From contig JAHBZM010000001.1 of the NCBI GenBank assembly GCA_019635435.1, positions 3,224,001-3,288,000 on the forward strand: a stretch of 64,000 bases of DNA, read 5' to 3'. Source of the stretch: Ramlibacter sp. Its GTDB lineage: Bacteria; Pseudomonadota; Gammaproteobacteria; Burkholderiales; Burkholderiaceae_C. The notes under the pieces are model-generated. The model had not been told where the DNA came from. It worked only from the letters and a program-made list of their open reading frames with translations, and ran no database searches. Below, in pieces: positions 9,697 to 20,150 of this stretch (positions are counted from its first letter, which is position 1; each line of letters opens with the position of its first letter). Both the position numbers and the translations under genes were made by a program.

Positions 9697-10238
9697 GCCA
9701 CTCATCGCGTTCACAAGGCTTCACACTGATCGAGTTGCTGGTGACGCTGGCCATCGTCGCCGTGCTGGCTTCTGTGGCCATGCCATCCATGCGGACCATC
9801 GCTGCGAATCAGGCCGTTAGCAATGCTGCCTCCGACCTCATGGCATCCACCTTGCAGGCCCGGTCTACCGCACTCAAAACAAATCGGCAGACGGTGGTGG
9901 AACCCATGTCGTCCAGCGACTGGCGCACGGGATGGCGTGTCTTCATCGACCTGAATGGGAACGGCACCTTCGACTCGGCGTCCGACACATTGATTTCTGT
10001 CCGCGAACCTCTCGCTGAAGATATTGCAATTGTCACTTTGACTGGCACTGGTGAAGGATCAAGCAAATCACAAATTGGCTACAACCCAAATGGGTTTACC
10101 GCAACCATCGGCAGTAGCAGTTCAGGATCTGTAGTATTTCAATCAACGTTAACTGGCCGCAAGAAATACATCAGGATTTCACTTGTTGGGCGTGCAGTTA
10201 TTTGCGATCCGATCAGCAACCCCGGCTGTGAACTGTGA
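9693..10238 (+). CDS. fimT: GspH/FimT family pseudopilin
   Basis: A 181-residue type IV prepilin-like protein. I chose ATG 9693 because it overlaps the pilE stop as ATGA; an ATG 12 bases upstream is possible. The leader is eight residues plus Gly9, with cleavage at QG^FTLIE followed by LLVTLAIVAVLASVAMPS. The remainder matches the GspH/FimT layout (SDLMASTLQARSTALKTN) typical of FimT/FimU-type minor pilins. It ends the pil operon. ribD begins 30 bases later with no visible terminator, so some read-through into the riboflavin genes is likely. Confidence 0.85.
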   Translation: MSHSSRSQGFTLIELLVTLAIVAVLASVAMPSMRTIAANQAVSNAASDLMASTLQARSTALKTNRQTVVEPMSSSDWRTGWRVFIDLNGNGTFDSASDTLISVREPLAEDIAIVTLTGTGEGSSKSQIGYNPNGFTATIGSSSSGSVVFQSTLTGRKKYIRISLVGRAVICDPISNPGCEL

Positions 10239-10268
10239 TTGGACGGCCGATCTAGCCTCGGCATTGCG

Positions 10269-11363
10269 ATGAATTGCCTTCCGGCCTTGAGGCAACTGGC
10301 CGCCCAAGCCCTTCGCTCCTCCAGTCCCAACCCCCGCGTCGGCTGCATCCTCCTGGATGCCCAGGGCGTCTGCATTGGCCAGGGTCACACCCAGCAAGCC
10401 GGCGGCCCGCATGCCGAAATCATGGCGCTGCGCGATGCCGCGGCGCGCGGCCATGACGTTCGGGGCGCCACGGCCCATGTGACGCTGGAGCCCTGCTCGC
10501 ACCATGGCCGCACCGGCCCCTGCTGCGACGCGCTGATTGCCGCGGGCATCAAGAAGGTGGTGGCGTCCATTGCCGACCCCAACCCGCTGGTCTCGGGCCA
10601 GGGCTTTGCGCGGCTGCGGGCCGCGGGCATTGAGGTGGAGGTGGGGCCCGGCGCCGCCGAGTCGCGTGAACTCAACATCGGTTTTTTCAGCCGCATGATC
10701 CGCAAGACACCGTGGGTGCGCATGAAGGTGGCGGCGTCGCTGGATGGCAAGACTGCGCTGGACAACGGCAGCAGCCAGTGGATCACTTCGCCAGCGGCCC
10801 GCGCCGACGGCCACGCCTGGCGCGCGCGGTCGTGCGCCGTGCTTACCGGCATTGGCACCGTGCGGGATGACAACCCCCAACTCGACGTGCGCCTGGTGGA
10901 CACGCCGCGGCAGCCCCGGGTTGTGGTGGTGGACAGCCGGCTTGAGACCCCGCCAGACGCCCGACTGTTCACGCCTGGCCGCGCGGTGATCATTTACGCC
11001 GCGCAGCCAGACGCTGCTCGCCAGGCCGCGCTGCAGGCGCGCGGGGCCACCGTGGTGGTGCTGCCCGGCGCTGGCGGCAAGGTGGACCTCAAGGCCATGC
11101 TGGCCGACCTGGCGGCCCGGGAAATCAATGAACTGCACGTGGAGGCGGGCCACAAGCTCAACGGCTCCCTGGTGCGCGAGGGGCTGGTGGACGAGTTCCT
11201 GGTCTACCTCGCCCCCATGCTGATCGGCCAGGGCCGCGACATGGCCAGTTTTGGCCCGCTGCGGGCGCTGGATCAGGCCGTGCCGCTGGCATTCCGGTCC
11301 TGCGAACCGGTCGGGCCCGACCTGCGCATCGTGGCCCGAATACCCGGGCGCGACAGCTTTTAA
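10269..11363 (+). CDS. ribD: bifunctional riboflavin deaminase/reductase RibD
   Basis: RibD carries out the second and third steps of riboflavin synthesis: pyrimidine deamination, then reduction of the ribose side chain. From ATG 10269 the protein is 364 residues. The N-terminal zinc deaminase has the HAE motif (His48, Glu50) and PCSHHGRTGPC, giving zinc ligands Cys76 and Cys85. The C-terminal reductase domain spans about residues 145-364 (WVRMKVAASLDGK, then NELHVEAG). An in-frame TTG at 10239 would add ten residues; neither start has a strong ribosome site. It is first of ribD-ribE-ribBA-ribH. Confidence 0.95.
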   Translation: MNCLPALRQLAAQALRSSSPNPRVGCILLDAQGVCIGQGHTQQAGGPHAEIMALRDAAARGHDVRGATAHVTLEPCSHHGRTGPCCDALIAAGIKKVVASIADPNPLVSGQGFARLRAAGIEVEVGPGAAESRELNIGFFSRMIRKTPWVRMKVAASLDGKTALDNGSSQWITSPAARADGHAWRARSCAVLTGIGTVRDDNPQLDVRLVDTPRQPRVVVVDSRLETPPDARLFTPGRAVIIYAAQPDAARQAALQARGATVVVLPGAGGKVDLKAMLADLAAREINELHVEAGHKLNGSLVREGLVDEFLVYLAPMLIGQGRDMASFGPLRALDQAVPLAFRSCEPVGPDLRIVARIPGRDSF

Positions 11364-11408
11364 GGGTTTGCCCCAGCCTTTGCGGTCAATCCCTGCGAAA
11401 ATGGCGGG

Positions 11409-12046
11409 ATGTTCACCGGAATCATCACCGGCGTGGGGCGCATCGCCGCCATCCACGACCTGGGAAGCTCTTTACAGCATGGCAAGCGCCTCACCATTGA
11501 AGCGCCGGCCGGCTACCTCGACGACGTCGGCCTCGGTGACAGCATTGCGCTCAACGGCGCCTGCATGACCGTCACCACCCTGGAACCCGCCAGCCGCAGT
11601 TTCACCATCGACATTTCGGCCGAGTCGCTGGACAAAACCGCCGGCCTCACGCAGACCGGCCCCATCAACCTTGAAAAAGCCTTGCGCGCGCACGACCGCC
11701 TGGGCGGGCACATCGTTTCGGGCCATGTCGATGGCACCGGCACCGTCACGCATTTTGCGCAGGCCGGCGAGAGCTGGGAACTGCGGGTGCTGGCGCCCAA
11801 GGCCCTGGGCAAGTTCCTGGCCTACAAGGGCTCCATCACCATCAACGGCGTGAGCCTGACCGTCAACCGCATTGCCGACCAAGCCGATGGCACCGAAGCC
11901 AGCATCAACCTGATCCCCCACACCGTGCACCACACGGCGCTGGGCGCGCTGCGCACGGGCAGCGCCGTCAACCTCGAAATCGACCTGATCGCGCGCTACG
12001 TCGAGCGCATGCTCAGCGCCGACCCTCCCCTGCCGAAAGCCAAGCC

Positions 12047-12050
<4 letters not shown>
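11409..12050 (+). CDS. ribE: riboflavin synthase alpha subunit
   Basis: A 213-residue riboflavin synthase (called ribC in some nomenclatures), which dismutates two lumazines to riboflavin plus the pyrimidine recycled by RibH. The N-terminus MFTGIITGVGRI is diagnostic. Two tandem lumazine-binding barrels are visible, the first with SIALNGACMTVT and the second with ITINGVSLTVN; GGHIVSGHVDGTG lies between them. It overlaps ribBA by four bases (ATGA). There is a 45-base gap from ribD containing no FMN-riboswitch consensus. Confidence 0.96.
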
Positions 12051-13162
<1,112 letters not shown>

Positions 13163-13194
13163 ACATCCACCCCATACAACACCAAGGACCATTC

Positions 13195-13659
13195 ATGTTC
13201 GGCGCAGACAAGGGAACGGCAGACCGGCTTGACGGCAAGCGGCTGCGCATTGGCATCGTGCAGGCCCGCTTCAACGAAGGCATCACCGACGCACTGGCCC
13301 GGGCCTGCCTGGCCGAACTCGCGGCGCTGGGCGTGGAAGAAAAAAACATCACCCATGTGCGCGTGCCCGGCGCGCTGGAGGTGCCCCTGGCCCTGCAGGC
13401 CATGGCCGAAAAAGACAAATACGACGCCCTGATCGCGCTGGGCTGCATCATCCGCGGCGAGACCTACCACTTCGAGCTGGTGGCCAATGAGTCGGGCGCG
13501 GGCGTGACCCGCATCGGCCTGGACTACCAGCTGCCCGTGGCCAACGCCATCCTCACCACCGAAAACCTTGAGCAAGCCGTGGCCCGCCAGACCGACAAGG
13601 GCCGCGACGCAGCCCGCGTGGCGGTCGAAATGGCCCGCCTGCTGGACGACCTCTCATGA
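13195..13659 (+). CDS. ribH: 6,7-dimethyl-8-ribityllumazine synthase
   Basis: A 154-residue lumazine synthase, which joins the RibBA and RibD products. Characteristic blocks are IVQARFNEGIT near residue 24, VPGALEVPLALQ, and ALGCIIRGETYHFE. AAGGAC sits a few bases before the ATG. It overlaps nusB by four bases (ATGA), the widespread ribH-nusB pairing. Confidence 0.97.
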   Translation: MFGADKGTADRLDGKRLRIGIVQARFNEGITDALARACLAELAALGVEEKNITHVRVPGALEVPLALQAMAEKDKYDALIALGCIIRGETYHFELVANESGAGVTRIGLDYQLPVANAILTTENLEQAVARQTDKGRDAARVAVEMARLLDDLS

Positions 13660-14192
13660 CCGAAGACTCCAAGCCCGCCGACGCGCGCCCGGCCCGCCAG
13701 TCGCGCACCGGCCTCACCGCCACGGGCGCGCGCAAGGCCGCCGCCAAATCCAACCGCAGCCGGGCCCGCGAGTTCGCGCTGCAGGCGCTCTACCAGCACC
13801 TGGTGGGCGGCAACGAGGCCACCGCCATTGACGCGTTCACGCGCGACCTGGCCGGCTTCCACAAGGCCGACTCGGCCCACTACGACGCGCTGCTGCACGG
13901 CTGCATCCAGGAAGCTGCCGACCTTGACGCGCTGATCGTGCCGCTGCTGGACCGCAAGATGGCCGAGATTTCCCCCATCGAGCACAGCGTGATGTGGATC
14001 GGGGCCTACGAGTTCCGCCACTGCCCCGACGTGCCCTGGCGCGTGGTGATCAACGAATGCATCGAGCTGGCCAAGGAGTTTGGCGGCACCGATGGCCACA
14101 AGTACGTCAACGCCGTGCTCAATGGCCTGGCGCCCTCGCTGCGCACCACCGAAGTCAGCGCCGACAAGGCCTCGGGAAAAGCCCGCGGATGA
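13656..14192 (+). CDS. nusB: transcription antitermination factor NusB
   Basis: A 178-residue NusB with a basic N-terminal extension of about 30 residues (Arg/Lys/Ala-rich) ahead of the conserved start SRAREFALQALYQH. The rest follows the all-helical fold, with family blocks EISPIEHSVMWIGAYE and VVINECIELAKEFGG and a C-terminal KYVNAVLNG. NusB binds NusE and boxA RNA to support antitermination, chiefly of rRNA operons. It is coupled to ribH and to the following aminotransferase by ATGA overlaps. Confidence 0.95.
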   Translation: MTEDSKPADARPARQSRTGLTATGARKAAAKSNRSRAREFALQALYQHLVGGNEATAIDAFTRDLAGFHKADSAHYDALLHGCIQEAADLDALIVPLLDRKMAEISPIEHSVMWIGAYEFRHCPDVPWRVVINECIELAKEFGGTDGHKYVNAVLNGLAPSLRTTEVSADKASGKARG

Positions 14193-15369
14193 GAGTGTCA
14201 CGCCGCGCGCAGCGCATTGAACCGTTCTACGTCATGGAAGTGGCCAAGGCCGCCGGGGTGCTGGCGCGCGAGGTCGCGCACAGCGACCGGCCCATGATCT
14301 TCCTGAACATCGGCGAGCCCGATTTCACCGCGCCCCCGCGGGTCCAGGAGGCCGCGGCCCGCGCCGTGCGCGACGGCACCACGCAGTACACCCAGGCCAC
14401 GGGCCTGGAGCCGCTGCGCGAGCGCATCAGCGCCTGGTACCAAACCCGCTTTGGGGTCACGGTGCCGGCGCGGCGCATCGTGGTCACTGCGGGCGCATCG
14501 GCCGCGCTGCAGCTGGCCTGCCTGGCCCTGATCGAGGCGGGCGACGAAATCCTCATGCCCGACCCGAGCTACCCCTGCAACCGGCATTTTGTGAGTGCCG
14601 CTGATGGCCAGGCCGTGCTGGTCCCCACCACCGCGCAGGAGCGCTTCCAGCTCAGCGCCGCCAAGGTGGAGGCGGCCTGGGGCCCGGCCACGCGCGGGGT
14701 GCTGCTGGCCTCGCCCTCCAACCCCACGGGCACCTCGATCCACCCGGACGAGCTGCGCCGCATCCACCAGCTGGTGAGCAGCCGCGGCGGCGTCACCCTG
14801 CTGGACGAGATCTACCTCGGCCTGAGCCACGACGACGCGTTTGGCCACACGGCGCTGGGCATTGACGACCAGGTCATCAGCATCAACAGCTTTTCCAAGT
14901 ACTTCAACATGACGGGCTGGCGCCTGGGCTGGCTGGTGGTGCCCGATGAGCTTGTGCCCGTGGTCGAGCGGCTGGCGCAGAACCTGTTCATCTGCCCCAG
15001 CACCGTGTCGCAGCACGCCGCGCTGGCCTGCTTTGAGCCCGAGAGCATCGCCGAGTACGAGCGCCGCCGCGCCGAGTTCAAGGCCCGGCGCGACTGGTTC
15101 ATTCCCCAGCTCAACGCGCTGGGCCTCACGGTGCCCGTCATGCCCGACGGCGCCTTCTACGCCTGGGCCGACTGCTCGCAGGCCTGCGCGCGGCTGGGCA
15201 TCAAGGACTCGTGGGACTTTTCATTCGAGGTGATGCGCCGCGCCCACGTGGCCATCACGCCGGGCCGCGATTTTGGCCAGAACGACATGGAGCGCTACGT
15301 GCGCTTCTCCACCGCCAGCTCCATGGCCCACCTGCAGGAATCCGTGGCGCGGCTCAAGGCCCTGCTCGC

Positions 15370-15373
<4 letters not shown>
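14189..15373 (+). CDS. class I/II pyridoxal-phosphate aminotransferase
   Basis: A 394-residue fold-type I aminotransferase. I chose ATG 14189 because it overlaps nusB as ATGA and begins right before the conserved N-terminal region; the open frame extends further upstream inside nusB without support. Motifs are NIGEPDF near residue 39, the cofactor-binding SPSNPTGT, LLDEIYLGL, and the Schiff-base lysine in SFSKYFNMTGWRLGW. The final arginine block is RYVRFSTASS. It resembles the aspartate/branched-chain aminotransferase-like group, but the substrate cannot be read from sequence. It overlaps ybgC by four bases. Confidence 0.9.
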
Positions 15374-15770
<397 letters not shown>

Positions 15771-15774
<4 letters not shown>

Positions 15775-16463
15775 ACCAAGACCTGTCCATCCTCCAGCTT
15801 GTGCTCAACGCCAGCCTGGTGGTGCAACTCGTCATGCTGCTGCTGGTGGCCGTCTCGGTCACCAGCTGGGCGGCAATCTTCCGCAAGCTGTTCGCGCTCA
15901 AGCGCGTCAAGTCGCTCAACGACGAGTTCGAGCGCGAGTTCTGGTCCGGCACCAGCCTCAACGACCTGTTTGCCTCGGCCGCGCAGAACGCCAAGAACTC
16001 GGGCCCGATGGAACGCATCTTTGCCAGCGGCATGCGTGAATACCAGAAGCTGCGCGAGCGCCGCGTCAACGACGCCAATACGCTCATGGACGCGGCCCGC
16101 CGCGCCATGCGCGCGAGCTACCAGCGCGAGCTGGACGCGGTGGAGACCAACCTGTCGTTCCTGGCCTCGGTGGGCTCGGTCTCGCCTTACGTTGGCCTGT
16201 TTGGCACCGTGTGGGGCATCATGCATGCCTTCATCGGGCTGGGCGCGCTGCAGCAGGTCACGCTGGCCACGGTGGCCCCCGGCATTGCCGAGGCGCTGGT
16301 GGCCACGGCCATTGGCCTGTTTGCCGCCATCCCGGCCGTGGTGGCCTACAACCGCTTTGCCCGCGACATTGACCGCGTGGCCATCAAGCTGGAGACCTTC
16401 ATCGAGGAGTTCTCCAACATCCTGCAACGCAACCTGGGCGCGCACTCGCCGTCCGGCCACTGA
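15771..16463 (+). CDS. tolQ: Tol-Pal system proton channel subunit TolQ
   Basis: A 230-residue inner-membrane protein of the MotA/TolQ/ExbB family. Three membrane helices are visible: an N-terminal one (VVQLVMLLLVAVSVTSWAAI), a second near residue 140 (VGLFGTVWGIMHAFIGLG) and a third (IAEALVATAIGLFAAIPAVV). TolQ with TolR uses the proton gradient to energise TolA, keeping the outer membrane joined to the wall during division. tolR starts 17 bases later. Confidence 0.97.
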
Positions 16464-16480
16464 CGCCAGAGGAGCCGCCC

Positions 16481-16906
<426 letters not shown>

Positions 16907-16914
16907 CCCGACCC

Positions 16915-17787
16915 ATGCACGCCGCCGCCGACCGCCTCGAGTTTGCCCCGCCGCCGCCGCCGGGCTTTCTGCGCGCGGTGGTGCTGGCCGTGGTGGCGCA
17001 CCTGCTGCTGCTGCTGGCCCTGACCTGGGGCGTGAACTGGAAGCGCAGCACACAGGAACTGTCGGTGGACGCCGAGCTCTGGTCCGCCGTGCCCAAGGAG
17101 GCCGCGCCGCGGCCCGCCCCGGTGCCGGCGCCGCCCCCGCCGGCACCGGTGGTCAAGGCCCCGCCCCCACCGCCCGCGCCCCTGCCCAGCCAGGCCGACA
17201 TTGCGCTGGAGCGCGAAAAGCAGAAGCAGCTGGCCGAAGCCAAGAAGCGCCAGGAAGAACTGGAGCGCCAGAAGCAGCTGGAGGCGCGCAAGAAGCAGGA
17301 AGAACTGAAGCGCCAGGAAGAGCTCAAGAAGCAGGCACTGGCCCAGAAAGCCGCCGAGGAAAAGAAAAAGCAGGAAGCCGCCGCCAAGGCCAGGCAGGCC
17401 CAGGAAGAAGCCAAACAGCGCGAGGTGCTGCGCCAGGAAAACCTCAAGCGCATGGCCGGCTTGGCTGGTGCCACCGGCGCACCCAATGCCACGGGCAACG
17501 CCCAGCATTCCTCCGGCCCGTCCAGCAGCTATGGCGGCCGCGTCCGCGCCCGGGTCAAACCCAACATCGTGTTCACCGACGACATCACGACCAACCCCAT
17601 GGCCGAGGTCGAGGTTCGCACCGCGCCCGATGGCACCATCGTCGGCGTCAAGATCATCAAGTCCAGCGGCGTGAAGTCCTGGGACGACGCCGTGGTCAAG
17701 GCCCTTCACAAGACCGAAACCCTGCCGCGCGACATTGACGGCCGGGTGCCGCCGATCATCAAGTTCGAGTTCCGGCCCAAGGATTGA
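16915..17787 (+). CDS. tolA: cell envelope integrity protein TolA
   Basis: A 290-residue protein with the TolA architecture. There is one membrane anchor at about residues 17-38 (VVLAVVAHLLLLLALTWGV), then a Pro/Ala-rich linker. A long charged helix of Lys/Glu/Gln/Arg repeats runs from about 95 to 180, and a C-terminal TonB-like domain begins near 200 (RVRARVKPNIVFTDD). The helix spans the periplasm; the C-terminal domain contacts Pal/TolB. It is the last tol gene here: a hairpin repeat and an unrelated methyltransferase follow instead of tolB and pal. Confidence 0.94.
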   Translation: MHAAADRLEFAPPPPPGFLRAVVLAVVAHLLLLLALTWGVNWKRSTQELSVDAELWSAVPKEAAPRPAPVPAPPPPAPVVKAPPPPPAPLPSQADIALEREKQKQLAEAKKRQEELERQKQLEARKKQEELKRQEELKKQALAQKAAEEKKKQEAAAKARQAQEEAKQREVLRQENLKRMAGLAGATGAPNATGNAQHSSGPSSSYGGRVRARVKPNIVFTDDITTNPMAEVEVRTAPDGTIVGVKIIKSSGVKSWDDAVVKALHKTETLPRDIDGRVPPIIKFEFRPKD

Positions 17788-17799
17788 AACCATTGGTTT

Positions 17800-17862
17800 G
17801 CTTCTGTTTTGATAGCAGACAATGGCCGCCGGCTATGGACTCCAGCCACTTTTGATCTAAAA
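17800..17862 (+). repeat. dispersed hairpin repeat, copy A
   Basis: This begins GCTTCTGTTTTGATAGC and continues with an ACAATGGCCGCC block and a GGACTCCAG core. It shares the common layout of six copies in the window (A-F): a GCT...AGC 5' arm, a spacer, a TGGACTCCAG core and a T-rich 3' end. It fills most of the gap between tolA and the next gene. It resembles a widespread Comamonadaceae intergenic repeat beginning GCTA..ATAGC. Whether it acts as a terminator is unknown. Confidence 0.75.
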
Positions 17863-17885
17863 CTGCCCCTGCAGGGCCGCCCAGC

Positions 17886-18503
17886 ATGCCTTCAATGCCC
17901 TCCACCGCCGGTTACAGCGAAACCGCACCGGCCCTCATCACGCAGTATGAGAGCCTGAGCTTCGAGCAGGTCCACGCGGAGGTGATGCACCTGTACCCCC
18001 AGGCCCCATCGGACGTGCTGGACGTGGGGGCCGGCACGGGCCGCGACGCGGCTGCGCTGGCACGCCAGGGGCACCGCGTCACGGCCCTGGAGCCCACGCC
18101 CGAGCTGCGGACCTACGGTGAGCAGGCCCACGCGGGGCTGGGCATCGAGTGGCTCGACGACAGCCTGCCCGCTCTGCCTGTGGCCATCGCCCGGCCCCAG
18201 CGCTACGACCTGATCCTGCTGACCGCCGTGTGGATGCACCTGGATGCCGATGAGCGCCGCATTGGCATGGCGGCTCTGGCTGCCATGGTCAAACCCGGCG
18301 GGCGCCTGTCGTTCAGCCTGCGCCACGGCCCCATCCCCGAGGGCCGGCGCATGTTCGACGTCAGTGGCGCCGAGCTGGCCGAATCGGCCAGGCCCTACGG
18401 CCTCGTGCCGCTGTGCTCGGTCAGCACCACGGGCCTGTTCGGGCGGACAGACGTGTCATGGACCCGCATGGTGCTGCAGGCCGCTCCTGTTTTGATAGCG
18501 TAG
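17886..18503 (+). CDS. class I SAM-dependent methyltransferase
   Basis: A 205-residue protein with a class I methyltransferase core. Motif I is VLDVGAGTGRDAAALA near residue 44, the acidic end of strand 2 is VTALEPTP, motif IV is YDLILLTAVWMHL, and a later strand is VKPGGRLSFSL. The substrate is unknown. It follows tolA after 98 bases containing repeat copy A. The last residues (APVLIA) and the TAG stop are encoded by the first bases of repeat copy B, so the insertion appears to have replaced the original C-terminus or set a new stop. Confidence 0.8.
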   Translation: MPSMPSTAGYSETAPALITQYESLSFEQVHAEVMHLYPQAPSDVLDVGAGTGRDAAALARQGHRVTALEPTPELRTYGEQAHAGLGIEWLDDSLPALPVAIARPQRYDLILLTAVWMHLDADERRIGMAALAAMVKPGGRLSFSLRHGPIPEGRRMFDVSGAELAESARPYGLVPLCSVSTTGLFGRTDVSWTRMVLQAAPVLIA

Positions 18504-18541
18504 AAGTGCCGCCGGGCCTGGACTCCAGGCACTTTTCATTC
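18483..18541 (+). repeat. dispersed hairpin repeat, copy B
   Basis: Begins GCTCCTGTTTTGATAGC and contains a strong hairpin: AAGTGCC near 18504 pairs with GGCACTT near 18528, around the inner palindrome CCTGGACTCCAGG. The first 21 bases are the C-terminal codons and stop of the upstream methyltransferase. With copy C, in the same orientation 1.8 kb away, it brackets the accessory genes at 18675-20145. The 3' end, CACTTTTCATTCA, is nearly identical in B and C. Nothing else was identified between this repeat and the reductase stop at 18675. Confidence 0.85.
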
Positions 18542-18674
18542 ATCAATGAGGCTGGTGCGGCGATTTGGGATCGGTCCAATGGGACACGCCAGAACATCCT
18601 GAATCGAGACCAGCTTGCGGTTTGTCTTCTCCCGCACCTATGCTCCAGGTGTGCGCCCAGGTTTGATCCCGGGG

Positions 18675-19232
18675 TCAGCGCGCGCGCCGGTAGTGCATGG
18701 CGACCGCGCCGTTGCGAAGCGGCTTTGCCGAGATCAACTCGAGCCGCCGAGTGCCGGGCAGCCCGCGCTCGTACAGGGTCGGGCCGTGGCCGGCGATCCT
18801 GGGGTGGACGAGCAACTGATACTCGTCGATCAGATCGAGCCGGTCCAGTTCGGCCGCCAGCTTGCCGCTGCCCAGGAGAACGCCGTTGGGGGTCGCGTCC
18901 TTGAGCTTCTGTATGCCCGAGCGCAGATCGCCTGCAATGTGGTGGCTGTTGGTCCACGGGAAGTCCTTGCGCATCGAGGACACCACGTATTTCGGCTTGG
19001 CCTCCAGCTTGACCGCCCATTCGCGAATCGCTGGCGGCGCCTCCACATCGCCGCGGGCGACCGCTGGCCAGTAGCTCTCCATCATCTCGTAGGTGACGCG
19101 GCCCCACAGCATCGCCCCGCCCTCGTCCATGAGGCGGGTGAAGAAGGCGTGCGTCTCGTCGTCGGCGATTCCTTCCTGGTGGTCGATGCAGCCGTCCAGG
19201 GTGACGTTGATGCTGAAGGTCAAGAGTCCCAT
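18675..19232 (-). CDS. dihydrofolate reductase/RibD C-terminal family protein
   Basis: A 185-residue protein of the RibD_C/DHFR-like reductase family: it starts MGLLTFSINVTLDGCIDH, then has MLWGRVTYEMM and, near the C-terminus, GVLLGSGKLAAEL and an LLVHPRIAGHG block. These are probably NAD(P)H-dependent reductases; the substrate is unknown and a role in folate metabolism is not implied. It is the last of three leftward genes in the accessory patch between repeat copies B and C. It starts 33 bases after the neighbouring secreted-protein gene with no attC between them. GC looks lower than in the flanking core genes, consistent with acquisition. Confidence 0.82.
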   Translation of the reverse strand: MGLLTFSINVTLDGCIDHQEGIADDETHAFFTRLMDEGGAMLWGRVTYEMMESYWPAVARGDVEAPPAIREWAVKLEAKPKYVVSSMRKDFPWTNSHHIAGDLRSGIQKLKDATPNGVLLGSGKLAAELDRLDLIDEYQLLVHPRIAGHGPTLYERGLPGTRRLELISAKPLRNGAVAMHYRRAR

Positions 19233-19265
19233 GGTGTCCGCAGTTTGAGAGGGTGCTTCCGCTCG

Positions 19266-19685
19266 CTACCACTTGGTGAGGAAGACGGTTCGTTCCAATT
19301 GCTCCTCGAGCTCCGCAAGCGACTTGCGGTAGGCGCCAACCTTGTACCTCTCCAAAGACTCCGTCCACGTAGCGCGGCCCGACTGGTATGGATACCTTGT
19401 TCCTGCTCCAACCTTCTGTAGGACGCTCGCGTCGAGACACCCCTTGGTGACCGCTACTGAGCCGTAGGCTAGTGCAGGGCCTGGCGGACCTTTAAGTTGA
19501 AGCTTCACGTCAAGGAAGTAAACGTCGCCTTCAGGCGTGTTCCGTTCGATGTGCGCGATGGCTACCTTCGCCTTGGGTTCGTTGGCTCTCGCTTTGAACG
19601 ACCACACATCTCCCTCGACGTAGTCACTGGCGACCGCTGCCGATGGCAGAGTGGCGAGGCTGAGTAGGAGTGATCTACGTTTCAC
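19266..19685 (-). CDS. secreted hypothetical protein
   Basis: About 139 residues. I chose GTG 19685, giving an N-terminus with RR and a hydrophobic stretch that looks like a signal peptide (SLLLSLATLPSAAVASD); a TTG two codons upstream is an alternative. No domain is recognised in the mature part, which has charged strands and ends ERTVFLTKW. The start lies 6 to 13 bases inside the right-hand integron junction at 19697, the spacing typical of cassette genes, but no attC is seen after its stop. Base composition is more AT-rich than the core genome. The function is unknown; a periplasmic location is predicted from the leader. Confidence 0.65.
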   Translation of the reverse strand: MKRRSLLLSLATLPSAAVASDYVEGDVWSFKARANEPKAKVAIAHIERNTPEGDVYFLDVKLQLKGPPGPALAYGSVAVTKGCLDASVLQKVGAGTRYPYQSGRATWTESLERYKVGAYRKSLAELEEQLERTVFLTKW

Positions 19686-19690
19686 ATGCA

Positions 19691-19748
19691 ACCTAACGTC
19701 TGCATTTAGCGGCGCCGCATGGCGTCCGCCGGAATGAAAGGTTATGCC
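19691..19748 (-). other. integron attC recombination site
   Basis: Read on the minus strand, the site starts with the inverse core GGCATAAC (19748-19741), which contains the TAA stop of the upstream gene. It ends with the core GTTAGGT (19697-19691). Between them the strand folds into a hairpin whose main stem pairs GCGGCGCC with GGCGTCCGC, leaving one bulged base. Unpaired extra-helical bases of this kind are a hallmark of attC. Decisively, GGCATAAC is the exact complement of the GTTATGCC core at the cassette's other end (20146-20139), as expected for a cassette excised as a circle. At 58 bases it is a short attC. Confidence 0.85.
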
Positions 19749-20145
19749 TCGGCATCGTAGGTACCTTCCTCAATGTCAGGATCCTCGCTTGCGAAGACAT
19801 TCAGGCATCGATTCCCGGTTACGACCAACCATTCGCGGCGACGAACTTCATAACCCTGCCGCTGATCCTCCTCGGCACTCCAGCCGCCAGACACGACACG
19901 CACCACATGGTGACCGCGCACAAAGTCTGGAGAAGCCCAGTAACGTGCCAAGTCCGATTCATCGAGAAGGCGGAAACCCTGGACCTCCTGAAATGTCACC
20001 AGCAGGCCACGAAAACGATCGCCATCGAATGGCTCCCGGGCGATCTCTATTGAAAGCTTCCGGCCATCGAAGCGCACCGATGCAATATCCGATTCACTTG
20101 GGACGGCCAGCGCTGGAGCGATAGCGACGGTTCTAAGAGGCATAA
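19697..20145 (-). mobile_element. integron gene cassette (single, no integrase nearby)
   Basis: About 449 bases. It is bounded on the minus strand by G^TTATGCC at 20146-20139 and by G^TTAGGT at 19697-19691, and contains one gene and its attC. The gene's ATG is within the left core (TTATGCC) and its stop within the attC, the compact organisation of mobile cassettes. No intI integrase or attI was found in the window, so this is a cassette left behind in, or inserted into, a non-integron site. A second cassette beginning TTAGGT may have lost its own attC. Confidence 0.82.
19742..20143 (-). CDS. integron cassette-encoded hypothetical protein
   Basis: A 133-residue acidic protein of unknown function carried by an integron cassette. 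No family is recognised. It has no signal peptide or membrane helix and looks like a mixed alpha/beta cytosolic protein, with blocks such as VRFDGRKLSIEIA and GHHVVRVVSGGW. The C-terminus is very acidic (SEDPDIEEGTYDAEA). The start codon lies inside the cassette core site, leaving no room for a Shine-Dalgarno sequence, and the stop lies in attC. Transcription would have to enter from outside the cassette. GC content is lower than in the core genome. Confidence 0.7.
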   Translation of the reverse strand: MPLRTVAIAPALAVPSESDIASVRFDGRKLSIEIAREPFDGDRFRGLLVTFQEVQGFRLLDESDLARYWASPDFVRGHHVVRVVSGGWSAEEDQRQGYEVRRREWLVVTGNRCLNVFASEDPDIEEGTYDAEA

Positions 20146-20150
20146 CTTAA

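Noticed and set aside
17200..17460. Short tandem repeats that could suggest a CRISPR-like or VNTR array
   Set aside because: These are the Lys/Glu/Gln codons of the TolA helix; spacing is irregular and the gene is intact.
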